From Hymenoscyphus infarciens (taxonomy: Eukaryota > Ascomycota > Leotiomycetes > Helotiales > Helotiaceae), in NCBI GenBank assembly GCA_001414345.1, contig LLCB01000244.1:26844-90843 (forward strand): a DNA stretch of 64,000 bases, given 5' to 3'. Positions 1 to 10,646 of this stretch are shown here, one piece after another. The notes below the pieces were generated by a model. That model did not search any database. It was not told the DNA's origin and saw only the letters and a program-made list of their open reading frames with translations. A program made the position numbers and the translations under genes. Within the stretch, counting starts at the first letter, position 1. Every line of letters starts with the position of its first letter.

Positions 1-176
1 GAAGGGCCGTCGGTCGAAGTTCCGTGGAGGAGGATGAGTGTGGATTTATGTATTTTGTTGAGGGGACCAACGACATGCAGGTCTGGATAGTCTGGGAAAC
101 CTGGATGAGGTTCTAAGACGGCGACCTTATCCCACATGGTAGGGGTATCGAGTTCGAGGCCTCCTGTGGTAGCCAT
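1..176 (-). CDS. Alpha/beta hydrolase, carboxylesterase/phospholipase-like (5' part only)
   Basis: The minus strand opens with ATG at 174-176 and stays open for 58 codons to the window edge, so only the N-terminus is visible. Residues about 33-55 read VVGPLNKIHKSTLILLHGTS followed by TDGPS. This is the first core strand and oxyanion-hole 'LHG' turn typical of the phospholipase/carboxylesterase (acyl-protein thioesterase-like) branch of alpha/beta hydrolases. The catalytic Ser, Asp and His lie outside the window, so activity cannot be judged. There is no signal peptide in the visible N-terminus, which suggests a cytosolic enzyme. The gene is transcribed leftward; its promoter lies right of 176. 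Confidence 0.7.
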   Translation of the reverse strand, partial: MATTGGLELDTPTMWDKVAVLEPHPGFPDYPDLHVVGPLNKIHKSTLILLHGTSTDGP

Positions 177-1577
177 TTTGACTGATATTGATGGTCTTGT
201 TTTTTGTTGTTGGTAAAATACAAGCAGATGCTCATGGACCTTTCGCCAGTATGTGTGAATGAGTGATGCTGGCCTTGGATGTTGACTTTATCAATGACTT
301 CCCAGAACTTTCTTGGTACCTGTCTCCGGTTTCGGAGCTATCCATGCATAAGGCAGGTACGTGGGATATGAGTGGCTACTCATCGCTCCTCGTTCCAATT
401 AGTCGTGAATTTTCTTGCTGCTGGAGTGTTCTTGCCAATTCAGTCGAGCTCGGCAAAAGTCTTTATAGAAGCGCCCGGTTCTGTCACCTGGCAATGGGAA
501 ATGCGAATTGCGCTGACTTTGCCGCCGAGGAACGATTGTTTCAGCTCCGGTGGAAGAATGAGATTCTTATTTTGAGGATATACTTCAACGTTTGCTTTGT
601 TAAGTAGTTCCGTCTGAGTTGGCTCACAAATGAAGACCTCTTTCCCGCTCATCACCCCGTGATTCCCCCTCAAAAACTACCTACCTTAAAAACAACAATT
701 CAAAAGGAAAACTCACAAAACAGCTCACACTCAATGTTCTGTTTTGATTATATACTTCGCAGCCTTGCAGTGTCAAATCTTGGTGGCGCTTGAATCTTGA
801 AAGTTGAACCTGGATGCCTTCCACCACCATCACCCACCCTCATTGCTGCCTTTATCTCTAACCCCGAAGAGGTTGATACGGGTGTAGACCGGCGTTCGTG
901 CCTTCCATTCTGAGATCTCGTGGTGGTGCGCCGCGCGCGAAGTCGAAGTAAGAAGGAAGGAGCGACCATGACAGTGACTCTGATCATGGCGGGTCGAGAC
1001 GAAACCCGTTCAAGGCTGTGGCATTCAAACCATCGCTCATCACATGCATTTCTCCAATTGCCACTCCTACTTTGTCCAAAACCCCAGTGGTGTTACTCCC
1101 ACTCATCGTTTTCTCCTCTCACCTTTTAACTCGGTCGTCGATATCTCTCACAACCTGCCACATACACCCCAAAACCTAACCTCATACCTCACATCGCCTG
1201 CCCCCTCTCTTTAAAACCCCTTGCTTCCTCCAACACCCATTGCCCAAAGAAAAAACCCTGGAGAAAATTTAGCGAGATCTGGAAAAGCTTTTTGTGTAGT
1301 GATACTGGTGGACTCAAGAACTTGATAACAGTAGAATTTTGTTGGATTTTGTGACCTGACATAGTCATGCCTGAGGGAGCGTTGGTGAGTTAGCCAATTG
1401 TTTCGCACTTGTAGCAAAATAACAGGTAAAAACTTACTACTCTCCGACCAAATCCCCAGAGAATGGTGTAATTTTCAAGGTGAACAAGTTGAATAGAGGC
1501 CGGGCAGTTGAAATTCCCCAGAGATTAAAATTCAAATCCCCCAGGCATGTTCCCACGCTTCCACAAGCAAGCTTATC
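177..1577. other. Intergenic DNA, no convincing gene
   Basis: Base composition is normal (not RIP-affected). Open frames of 60-114 codons exist on both strands (for example minus 440-673), but none shows a recognisable motif, a partner exon or codon use that would support it. The right part (1100-1260) is pyrimidine-rich on the plus strand. Confidence 0.5.
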
Positions 1578-1808
1578 TCATCCGCTCATCAATAACCTCC
1601 TGCCAACATTCAATCCCTTCCAATCCATTCCAATCCTGTCAAGCATCCCCTCCGCCCAGTCTATCATCTCATACGCGGCCTTCTCCCCTTCTATCGCAGT
1701 CTTCACAGCACAGCTATAATAGCCACAAAAATATAACCTACACAGCGGACAACAAAGGTTTCTGGCAAAGAAACAGAATAAAGCGCCAAGTATTTTAGGC
1801 TTCTCCAT
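1578..1808 (-). CDS. Small membrane-protein ORF, paralogue 1 (short or truncated)
   Basis: A 76-codon ORF starting at ATG 1806-1808. Residues about 5-32 are hydrophobic and Cys-rich and could form one membrane span. The C-terminal half contains YEMIDWAEGMLDRIG, which resembles FDMLIWWAEVLVQYLG in the ORF at 2345-2860. With 3431-3745 it forms a run of three same-strand ORFs about 500-650 bp apart, suggesting tandem duplication. It is much shorter than the middle copy and may be a fragment, or the last exon of a spliced gene. I do not recognise the family and infer no function beyond a membrane location. Confidence 0.4.
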   Translation of the reverse strand: MEKPKILGALFCFFARNLCCPLCRLYFCGYYSCAVKTAIEGEKAAYEMIDWAEGMLDRIGMDWKGLNVGRRLLMSG

Positions 1809-2344
1809 GATTGCGTGAAGTGATTTTGATCTCGGTAGGATAATTCAAGATGGGTTTGATCGATTTGTTGTTCTTAAATAAAATTTTGAGATTGTAGACT
1901 TTAGAGGGAGGTTTTCTGGGAGTGTAACGAGTGTTTGAAACTAGGAAACTGGAAGATCCAGCCTAGTAGGTAGGGTAGTTGGTACCGATCTATCGTACTG
2001 AAAGATCCTTTAATACCACCCCGAGCTCAAAATTAGGAGTGTGGGAGAGTTTTTCTGGTAGCTAGACTAGTCAGTAACGTTTACTAAAAGAGCACTAGCT
2101 GTAGCTGATATATCAGTGACATAAGACGAAAAACACAGGAAAGTGTCTTGAAAAAAAAAATGGAATTTGAAACAGAGGGGAGGTGATTGGTATAGTAAGA
2201 TCGCCTAGGAACAAACAATACCACAGCAAATAATAAGCGACGAGCTTAAGCTCAACTCACAACCCATATTTCTCGTCCAAGGAAGTTCAAAAACATCACT
2301 CGCAACCCCCAAGCACCAATCCTCTCCCTATCCATTTGATGACC
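1809..2344. other. Intergenic spacer
   Basis: Moderately AT-rich spacer between two of the tandem small ORFs. A run of ten A lies near 2150-2160. No gene or repeat recognised. Confidence 0.4.
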
Positions 2345-2860
2345 TCACCCTCTCCAACCCCCAAGTCTCCAACAACCTCCATCCTCAATCCGTCCTTCAA
2401 CTCCCTCTTCATTCTCTTCGTCATCTTCTTCCTCTTCTTCCTCATCCCCCAGGAGTACACCAAGGTATTGAACCAGAACCTCCGCCCACCAAATCAGCAT
2501 ATCAAAAAACCAATACACAGCCCCTCTCCCCTCCAAAAACCTTTCCACCTCCCACTTGATCATCAAGCCCACATGTAGAAAAAAAATAAGGACCCCCCTG
2601 GTAATATAGAGAGTGGGGTTTTCATCTGGATTTCGACGCCGAGCAGTCGTTTCCTGCCATTCCAAGTCGCATACTACCGTTAAAAATGTGCAGAGGAGAG
2701 GGATGGCATACTTTATTGTGAAGCTGGCGAATCCTGGGTCGAATCCTGGCTCGGAATCACGGGCGAAGAAAGGGTCGACGAGTTCTGGGTCGAATCCCAG
2801 GAAAGGCTCAAAATCCGGGTCTAGTTCAAGGTTCTGTTCTTGGTCGAGTTCTGGGTCCAT
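2345..2860 (-). CDS. Small membrane protein, paralogue 2 (171 aa, unknown family)
   Basis: A single uninterrupted ORF from ATG 2858-2860. Residues 1-45 are acidic with repeated Asp-Pro and Glu-Pro pairs, the DNA here being imperfectly repetitive. Two or three hydrophobic stretches follow (about residues 47-65, 88-100 and 115-140, the last rich in Trp/Phe/Tyr). The C-terminus has a run of Glu/Asp (about residues 139-152) and then a Gly/Trp/Arg tail. The order IKYAIPLL, then a second span, then a GRGAVYWFF span matches the layout of the ORF at 3431-3745 (IKNIIPLG, IKVILFWG, GRGVDVIGGF), so the two are probably paralogues. The function is unknown. Confidence 0.5.
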   Translation of the reverse strand: MDPELDQEQNLELDPDFEPFLGFDPELVDPFFARDSEPGFDPGFASFTIKYAIPLLCTFLTVVCDLEWQETTARRRNPDENPTLYITRGVLIFFLHVGLMIKWEVERFLEGRGAVYWFFDMLIWWAEVLVQYLGVLLGDEEEEEEDDEENEEGVEGRIEDGGCWRLGGWRG

Positions 2861-3430
2861 GGTTGAGTGATGTGCTTGATTGGCTTCGACTTGAGCGATT
2901 TTCGAAATTGGTTTGATTTTGGGGATCTTCGGAGAATGGTAATAAGAGAAAGTGGCTTTTGTGTTTATATCTAAGGAAATAATGAAAAGACTTTGTCGCG
3001 TTGTTTGAATATTATCCTAAGTGTAGGCTTCAGAATGTGTATGGAGGATTTTAAGATGGATTTATGTTGGCGGTGTTGAAAATTGGGAAAGCGGTGATGG
3101 CGCAGTGAATGGGGTATTGATATTTTGGGAATTTAGAAAGTGAATTTGCCATGTATTTGGAAAATGGAAGGCCACTCTTAGAGGGTACATTATGATGTTA
3201 TGATGGCCCCTAACTAGCTAGTCAGCGAAAGAAGCGGGTGGAAGCTAAGTATAAGTAGTGAATAATGAATACCCCACGAAACATTTATTGACCTTACGCC
3301 ATGGATAATGAGACTGATAATTGTCAGAATAAGAAAAGGTATTTACTCGCGGCAGAAAGAGAGCCCGGGAATTTAATAAAAAATGCTCAACTCTTTTGCC
3401 AGGTTCCAGCATCCCCTTTCCAACAGCTGT
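2861..3430. other. Intergenic spacer
   Basis: Spacer between paralogues 2 and 3. No coding or RNA signal seen. Confidence 0.4.
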
Positions 3431-3745
3431 TCAATCATCCACAAAGCCCTCTTCAAAAACCCCTAATAGCTGTATAATAAACCCCCACGCCCCTGCCACA
3501 ACCAGGAACACGAACCCCCCTATAACATCCACCCCTCTCCCCCCTCCCCCAAGCACCATCCATCCACCCGCCACACCATCCGACCACCCGTAGAGAAAGC
3601 TCGAAATGCCCCAAAACAGGATAACTTTGATAACAAGGATGGTATCTAGATCCATAATTGGCTGAAACCGGGGAAGGGCGAAGAGGAAGATCCCAATCCC
3701 AAGGGGAATGATGTTTTTGATGAGAAGAAAGGTTGGTGAGTCCAT
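3431..3745 (-). CDS. Small membrane protein, paralogue 3 (104 aa, unknown family)
   Basis: ORF from ATG 3743-3745; a TTG-led extension to 3766 is not favoured. Three hydrophobic segments are visible at about residues 5-22, 31-50 and 70-92, separated by short Gly/Asp-rich loops; a GGGGRGVD loop precedes the last span. Hydrophobicity and spacing parallel the ORF at 2345-2860. The encoded chain is almost entirely membrane and has no soluble domain. There is no signal of RIP, although the AT-rich block starts only about 700 bp to the right. Confidence 0.5.
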   Translation of the reverse strand: MDSPTFLLIKNIIPLGIGIFLFALPRFQPIMDLDTILVIKVILFWGISSFLYGWSDGVAGGWMVLGGGGRGVDVIGGFVFLVVAGAWGFIIQLLGVFEEGFVDD

Positions 3746-4473
3746 GATTGACTGATGGTGTTTCAAGGAGAGAGAGAGAGCAGACGTGGTTTTGTGATTT
3801 AAAAAAGAAGATGATAGGAAAAGGCCAAGGGGTGGAGTAATTTAAGAAGGAAGTACGCTTAGTACAGGTGAACTACGCGAAGTGTTCCCCTTCTAGTTTT
3901 GATATCACAATCGGTAATAGGTTAGCGCTAACCTAGCAGTTTACAGCGAAAGAACCAGCTCAAACCCAATAGAAGAAACAACAAAATAAAAGTCCTCCGA
4001 TGAATTTCTAACAAAGAATTTACATAGTTTTTCTAGCAAGTAGGATAAATTAATAGCTAGAAAAAAGGGTAAGCCGAGAATCGTATTAGAAAAAGGGATA
4101 CTCTCGGGATGGAGACGAAAAATAGCCCGTTGTTCCCAACTTTTAGTACCATTGGACAATATCCAAATAATTTAGAACGATTGAATTTGATTGAAGTAGT
4201 AAAGGGAGGAGTAGATCGTTAGAGTAAGGAATTACTTAATAATATTTAAGGTAAAGATTCATGCTAACAGCTAAGTATACTAGGTTTAATGTCTGAATTG
4301 TTTACGTGGCTAGAGGGATAGATAGTACTTACAATTCTTTAAAGAAAGAACCAGTAGAAATAAGTAGCGGAAGTAGTAATTGATGCCTCTCTGACAAATA
4401 AGTAAAGAAATCAGTGTATATTTAGTAAGGAGTAAGAGAAATATAAGCAGTCTCGTATATTATGCGATGATAT
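3746..4473. other. Intergenic DNA grading into the RIP block
   Basis: A short (GA)n run lies at about 3767-3781. AT content rises steadily from about 3900. A 72-codon minus frame (3941-4159) has no supporting feature and is probably chance. Confidence 0.4.
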
Positions 4474-4664
4474 TGTGACAGTCCTAGTCACATACGTCAC
4501 TCACGTGACCAGGTTAGCCCGAGGCTTTACCGAGGCTTCACTTAATATATATAAATAAAGCTAGAGTACCTATACTCTTCGCTTTTCTCTTTAGTTTAGT
4601 TTTTCTTAATACTAGGTACTATTCTATAAGTACTCTCTTTATATATTTATAGAGGACTATTATA
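4474..4664 (+). repeat. 5' LTR of gypsy-1
   Basis: 191 bp, starting TGTGAC and ending TTATA (from an ancestral ...CA end). It aligns over its whole length with 10451-10641. The first about 70 bp still contain CpA and CpG, for example tcactcacgtgacc. The second half is more TpA-converted than the matching half of the 3' LTR. Confidence 0.92.
4546..4557 (+). promoter_or_regulatory. TATA box of gypsy-1 LTR promoter
   Basis: tatatataaata lies 36-47 nt upstream of the sequence at 4593-4603 that would be the 5' end of the transcript if the element self-primes. The same spacing recurs in the other LTR elements of this window. Confidence 0.55.
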
Positions 4665-4666
4665 CT

Positions 4667-4677
4667 AAAACTAAACT
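4667..4677 (+). other. Putative self-priming primer-binding site of gypsy-1
   Basis: aaaactaaact begins 2 nt inside the 5' LTR end and is the exact reverse complement of agtttagtttt at 4593-4603 within the LTR. In Tf1 of fission yeast the 5' end of the transcript folds back on such a site and primes reverse transcription instead of a tRNA. I see no tRNA-like 3' complement here. Confidence 0.6.
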
Positions 4678-4699
4678 CTCTCTCTTTACCTAAGAAGGC

Positions 4700-7600
4700 T
4701 TTTACTAATATCTTAATAATAATATATATATTTACTTATATTAAATCTACTAAATTCACTATCCTTCTCTATAAAGTCTAATCTATTTACGTTAAGTAGT
4801 AAGGTCTAGCGTTCTTCTATTAGCTATGTCGAGTTCTTTAAAAGTAACCTATTAACTTAAGAACTATTCTACTCTACTTTAGAGTTAGTAGAGCTAATCC
4901 CTCTTCCCTCTTCTATTAACGTTATATTCTAATCTAGCTTAAGAACTCGACCTAAAAAAATATATATACTAGCTATTACTATACTACTACTACTACCTCC
5001 TCCTACTAAGGCAACTACTAGTTCCTTATAGTATAAGATCTCTAAACTACCTCTATCTAACTCTACCTTATAATAAATCCTTAAAGTAATAACCTTATTA
5101 ATAAGTAAAGTTTATAAACTTAAAGTAAATACTTTAAATATAGCTAGTATATCTTATTAATATACCTCTATTTAGCTATAAACTCTTGATATAACTCGTT
5201 CCTCTTCTACAGTTCTATTATCTAAGAAGATAAGTAAGATAGCTAATCCTTACTAATTTACTATAGAAGACGAATTTACCTATATAATCTAGGAAACTAA
5301 AATTATAGTAAAGTTGTCTATTAATACTAACTACTTTAAGTCTAAAGAAGTAAGGATAAATTTAATTTTCTACTATACTTTTAGAAAAGCCTAAAACTAT
5401 ATTTACCTAAGATATAAGTTTAATACTATTAACTAGTTTAATAACTATAAAGAGATATTAACTTACCTTTAAAACATTGCTATTAGCTCTTACTTATACT
5501 AAGAAGCTTATATCTAATACTAAGACCTTATTATATTAAAGATAAAAACTTTCTATAACTTCTATACTAAGTTTTAACAACTTATAAATAAAGCTAAAGT
5601 TCTCTTATAAGACTAAGTAGAAGACTTATAAAATAAGTTAACCCTTATATTATACTAATCTCTTATTATTACTAAGTTCTAAGCTAAGAGAGACATAAAC
5701 TCCTTTTATAATCTTATAAGTAGTATTAATAGTAACCTCTAAAATCTCGCTTCTTAAAGAGTATAAGTAACGAACTTTCCTTCTACTTTAAACCTATATA
5801 CGCCTACTCCTACGCCTACTAGCCCTTCTTCCTTTATAGTCCCTTTTATCCCTCTTAAACGCTCTAATACTCCTACTATAAATATCTACTTAACTCTAGG
5901 ACTATTAGATAGGTGCTTTAACTATAGTAAGCCTAGTTATTATATTAAGGATTATCTAAAACTAAGGATATATAGGGTTAACTTTAAAGAGCTTAAAAGA
6001 AAAGACACTAGCTTAGAGTTAAGAAACGAAGAAGCCTAAGAGAAGACTCCTTCTTAGGTAAATATAGGATTAATCTCTCTAAGATTAATCTATAGTTATT
6101 AATTAGTAGAAAAGCGTTTACTTTACCTAATATAATAACTATTAATAGATTTAGTATATAAACTACTACCTTTAGTAACCTTAGAGTAAATACCTTTTCT
6201 TTTATAAATATATAACTCGGTTATAACCTTATAAAGTTCTATAGTTTAAAGACTAAAAGACTTCTTACCTCTATTAAGATTTATAGATATAATAGAGAAA
6301 TCGAAGGTAAAGCTATATACTATCTCCTTTTAAATTATATCTTAGATAGTTATAAATTCTTTAATATACTATTTATCCTCTTAGACTTAGGTTTATATAA
6401 TATTATCCTTAGCTAGAGGTTCTTTAAGTACTTTTATATTAATATTAATATAACTTATTAGAAACTACTCTAGTCTAATAACCTTAAGTCTTACTTTTCT
6501 ACTTAATAGCTAACTCCTCTCTCTTAAGACGCTATATAACTAAAAAACTCTATACTCTCTTACTAAGATAACGCTAATACTTATAACTAAGCTATAGAAA
6601 TAGACGAATAGTATTAATAAGGTAGAAGGCTCTTAGAGCCTATAGATTACCTTAAAATCAATACTATAACCTTAGCTAGTTATACCTCGACTATATATAG
6701 TAGAGGAGGCTATAAGTCCTTAATATAAGTAAAATACTAGGTTATAAAAAAAGAACTTAAAAGCGTTATAAAGAAAGTACTTACCCTAGTATATCGTTAG
6801 AAACCCTTTATCTTAAAGAAGTTAGACTCTATTATTAATATTTTAGCTATTTTAGCTATAGGAATATATTATTACTTACTCTAAGAGGATAGTAAGATAT
6901 TTACTATAAGTATATATAAAATTAACACTATTATAGCTAATTAAGAACTAGATATAGCTCCTAATATTACTCTTTCTAATAAGTACTAAGACTTTAAAGA
7001 GGTATTTTCTAAGGCTACCTTAGACACTCTTCTACCTTACTAATACTATAACTATAAGATTAATCTTAAAGGTCTAAATACTCTTAGATATTCCTCTCTA
7101 TATAAGATATCTATAGAAGAGTTATTAGCTATAAAGGAATATATTATAATAGCACGAAATACATACAACTATAGTAGAGGCATATGAGAGTGCGTATAAC
7201 AGAATGACGTATATAGATACTAGGCTCTAATATAGAAGAAAAGGCTAAACTAGCCTTTTCTAACTCTAGGAGAGTAGGCTGCTATATATAAGAGGTTTAG
7301 ATAATAAAAAGAGGTACGAAACTAAACAACGACATACGTCGGCTAATACAAAAGCCGAACCCTACGAAGTACGTCCGAAAGCCCGGACGTACGTAACCTT
7401 CCTAAATTAGACAATATAAAACAACAACTGCCGAAAGCTAATATATACGGCATATACCACGTAATATCGGCTATCTAGGATAGCCTAGATAACAGGCTAT
7501 TATATATATCTTAGAGAATCTCTACAAAGGGTTTATTAAACATAGCTAGTCCTCTTTTACTACTCCTATTCTATTTATAAAGAAAGTAGACAAAAGGCTA

Positions 7601-10440
7601 TATTTCTATATTAACTTCTAAAAACTTAATAATCTTACTTATAAAGACTACTATCTATTATCTCTAATTAATAAAACGCTTATATATATTAGTTAAGCTT
7701 ATATCTTTACTAAGCTAGACATCTAATAAGCCTTCTACTATATATAAATAGATTTAGATACTAAGGAATTAACCACTTTTCGTATCTACTATAGAACGTA
7801 TAAGTATAAGGTTCTACTCTTTAATCTAATAAATAGCCTATCTACCTACTAGTACTATATAAACAACGTCCTATTCAACTATCTAGATAACTTCTACTCT
7901 ACCTACTTAGATAATATCCTTATCTACTTATTAAATATTCTTAAATATAAAGAATATATATAAAAAGTCCTTTAACGTCTTAAAGATACTAGGTTATAGA
8001 TTAATATTAAGAAGTATAAGTTTAATATTAAGAAGACAAAATACCTTAGGTTTATTATTAATACTAATAGTATTAAAGTAGACTCTAAAAAGGTCTTAGT
8101 AGTATAGAAATAGTAAGCTCTAGAGATAGTAAAAGGTGTTTAAAGCTTCCTTAGTTTCTATAACTTTTATTAAAGGTTTATCTAAAACTATAGTATAATT
8201 ATAAAGCCCTTAGTATATCTAACATAGAATAACATACCTTTTAATTTTAATAAGGAGTACTAAGAAGTGTTTAAAGACTTAAAAGTAGTACTTACCTCTA
8301 TACTAATCCTCTACTACTACTCTTCTAATCTCTCTACTATAATTAAGATAGATGCTTTAAATAGAATCATTACTAGAGTATTATAATAATAATAAGCTAA
8401 TAGAGAATAGTACTCTATAGCCTACTTTAGTAAGACTATATCTCTAGCTAAGTATAACTATGAAATATATAATAAAGAGCTACTTACTATTATACACTTA
8501 CTTATAAAATAGAGACTAGAACTATAAAGTACTTATTTAAAAATTCGTATTTATACTAATTATAAGACGCTTAAGTACTTTATAACTACTAAGTAACTTA
8601 CTACCTATTAAGCGAGGTAGGCTAAAACCTTAGCTAAGTACTATTTTATTATTATATTCTATTTAAGATATAAGAATAGTAAGATAGATACTTTAACTTA
8701 TAAAGTAAATAAGATACACTCTTAGAAAGAACTTAAAAAGTAGTACTAGACCTATATACTCTTAATAAAGGAATAAGTTAATATAGAAGTACTTAAAGAC
8801 CTAGAGGTTAAAATAAGCTCGATTATACTAGCTCTAGTTAATAATAACCACTTCTAAGAATTATTTATACTTTTAGAACGAATCTACTAAGTAAACAAGG
8901 ATATTATAATACTTTAAGCTATATAAGTATAAGCTAAAACTAATACTAATTCCTTATATACCTTAGAGGAAGGCCTTTTACTTTACTAAAACTACTTAGT
9001 AATACTAGACGTAGATATACTAAGAATAGACCTGATTTATAAGGCTTATAATTAGATACTTTTAGCTTACCTAGAGAGGGATAAGACCTACTAGATTCTA
9101 TATTTAAGATATATCTAGTAAAATATAAAAGCTAATATTATAAGATATATATAAAACTATTATAATTATAGAAGAGTAGACGTTTCTTAAGATAAAACAC
9201 TTAGCTATCTATACTTACTCCTAGTACTACTACGTATATAGTAATATATAGCTATAGATTTTAAGTCCTTTCTAGTTAATAAGTATAGTTATAATAACGT
9301 ATTTATAGTAATAGACTACTTATCTAAACAGTCTATTTTAATACTCTACTATAAGAATATTACTTCTAAACAGATAGTAAGGTTATATATTAAATACGTT
9401 CTACGATATTATAAGATTCTAGAAAGTATAATATTAGATAGAGGCTCTTACTTTATCGCTATGTTTTAGAGAGAGTTTACTTAAATCCTAGGTGTTCAGC
9501 TTCGACTCTTAACTATAAACTACACTTAAATAGATAGCTAGACTAAGATTATAAATTAATACCTTAATTAGCGCTTATAGCTATATATTAATTATTATTA
9601 TACTAATTAGTCTAAGATCCTTCTAATAATAGACTATATATAGTTAGTACTACCTTATAGTACTATTAGAATATTACCTTTTAAGTTATAAAAGAGATAT
9701 ATACTAAGAACCTCGTTTAACTAGCAAATACTAGAACTAGCTAATATAAAAGAACAGCTATTATAAGAAGAGGCTATAGTAGTTATAAAGATAATCTAAG
9801 AGATCTTAGACATTAGCTAAGTAAATATATTAAAAGCTTAATAAAAGAAGGAATAAGACGTAAATAAATATAGATAAGACGTTGATTTTAAAGTAAGAGA
9901 TATAGTCTTTATTATAATAAAGGACTAAGTAACTTAATAACTAAGCTAAAAGCTAGACTACTAGATAGCTAGCCCTTTTAAGATCTTTAAGAAAGTAAGT
10001 TCTACTTTCTAATTATAACTACTAGCTTCTATTAAAGTTTACTCTATCTTCGCTTCTAAGAAGTTATATAAGGCTATAGACAATCCCTTACTAAGATAGG
10101 TAGTTATATTACCCTTATTAATTATTATAAATAAAGAAAAGGAATAGGAGGTCGAAGAAATACTAACTAGTAAGAAGAGATAGTAGTCTCTCTATTACTA
10201 AATTAAGTAGAAAGGCTATAATAAAGACCTTAATTAGTATCTAGCTTAATAACTAATATACGTACTACAACTAGTAGAGAGGTTCTATTTAGAGAAGCTA
10301 AAAATAGCTAGTCTCCTAAAAGCTCTTCTACTATAGAAAACAGTATATAAGGCTAAGAGAGAGGATTATAGTAAGCTAGAGCTTAATACTCTTATATTAA
10401 AAGAGGATAAAGCCGCTTAGTTATAGAGAGCTCTTTTAAA
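4700..10440 (+). pseudogene. gag-pol of gypsy-1, destroyed by RIP
   Basis: Translating past stops shows a zinc knuckle at 5914-5955, where the pattern C-x2-C-x4-H-x4-C has become C-x2-Y-x4-Y-x4-Y. The RT active-site motif at 7904-7930 reads YLDNILIY (the second catalytic Asp is Asn). RNase H is marked by KIDALNR near 8345. Integrase keeps its first Asp at 9257-9259 (AIDFKS) and its second at 9437-9439 (LDRGSYF), while the Glu that normally follows the TDGQT motif reads Lys near 9547. A C-terminal chromodomain at 10144-10240 reads EVEEIL...SKKR...IK*KGYNKDLN*Y with stops in place of Trp. All changes are C-to-T or G-to-A, as RIP makes. Confidence 0.88.
7145..7504 (-). repeat. Solo LTR nested in gypsy-1 reverse transcriptase
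   Basis: A 360-bp block starts tataatagcacg and ends ggctattata, from TG...CA termini. It is flanked by tatat on both sides (7140-7144 and 7505-7509). It interrupts the RT frame between codons reading KEY and ENLYKGFIK. Related LTRs lie at 34705, 35042, 36748, 39133, 45622 and 63554. The strand is inferred from its TATA box (7283-7290, reverse strand) and from the orientation of full elements with related LTRs. It keeps CpA and CpG that the host element has lost, so it arrived after much of the host's mutation. Confidence 0.85.
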
Positions 10441-10450
10441 AGAGGGGTAG

Positions 10451-10641
10451 TATAATAGTTCTAGTTATATATATTACTTATATAACTAGGTTAGCCTAAG
10501 GCTTTATTAAGGCTTTACTTAATATATATAAATAAAGCTAGAGTGCTTACACTCTTTGCTTTTCTCTTTAGTTTAGTTTTCCTCAATACTAGGTACTATT
10601 CTATAAGCACTCTCTTTATGTATTTATAGAGGGCCGTCATA
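10451..10641 (+). repeat. 3' LTR of gypsy-1
   Basis: 191 bp, the same length as the 5' LTR, preceded by a purine tract (aaaagaggggtag). Its first half is heavily TpA-converted. Its last about 100 bp keep CpA, TpG and CpG (ending gagggccgtcata) where the 5' LTR has lost them. Confidence 0.92.
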
Positions 10642-10646
10642 GATAT

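Larger units (their letters stand above)
4474..10641 (+). mobile_element. Complete, RIP-inactivated Ty3/gypsy chromovirus (gypsy-1)
   Basis: The element is bounded by two 191-bp LTRs and by an exact 5-bp target duplication, gatat at 4469-4473 and 10642-10646. The order on the plus strand is CCHC knuckle (5914-5955), reverse transcriptase (about 7130 and 7510-8090), RNase H (about 8335-8390), integrase (about 9240-9570) and chromodomain (10105-10240). This is the layout of a chromovirus. A purine tract (10437-10450) abuts the 3' LTR. Every domain is riddled with TAA/TAG codons where CAA, CAG or TGG would be expected, so no protein can be made. The 6168 bp include a 360-bp solo LTR plus a 5-bp duplication of a later insertion. 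Confidence 0.92.

Noticed and set aside
1480..1798. Two plus-strand frames of about 80 codons
   Set aside because: They are overlapped on the opposite strand by the small membrane ORF and show only composition-driven Ser/Pro/Ile runs.
2735..2800. tRNA-like strings (gggtcgaatcc) suggesting a T-arm
   Set aside because: They are part of a repetitive stretch encoding the Asp-Pro-rich head of the 171-aa ORF; no cloverleaf or anticodon arm can be formed around them.
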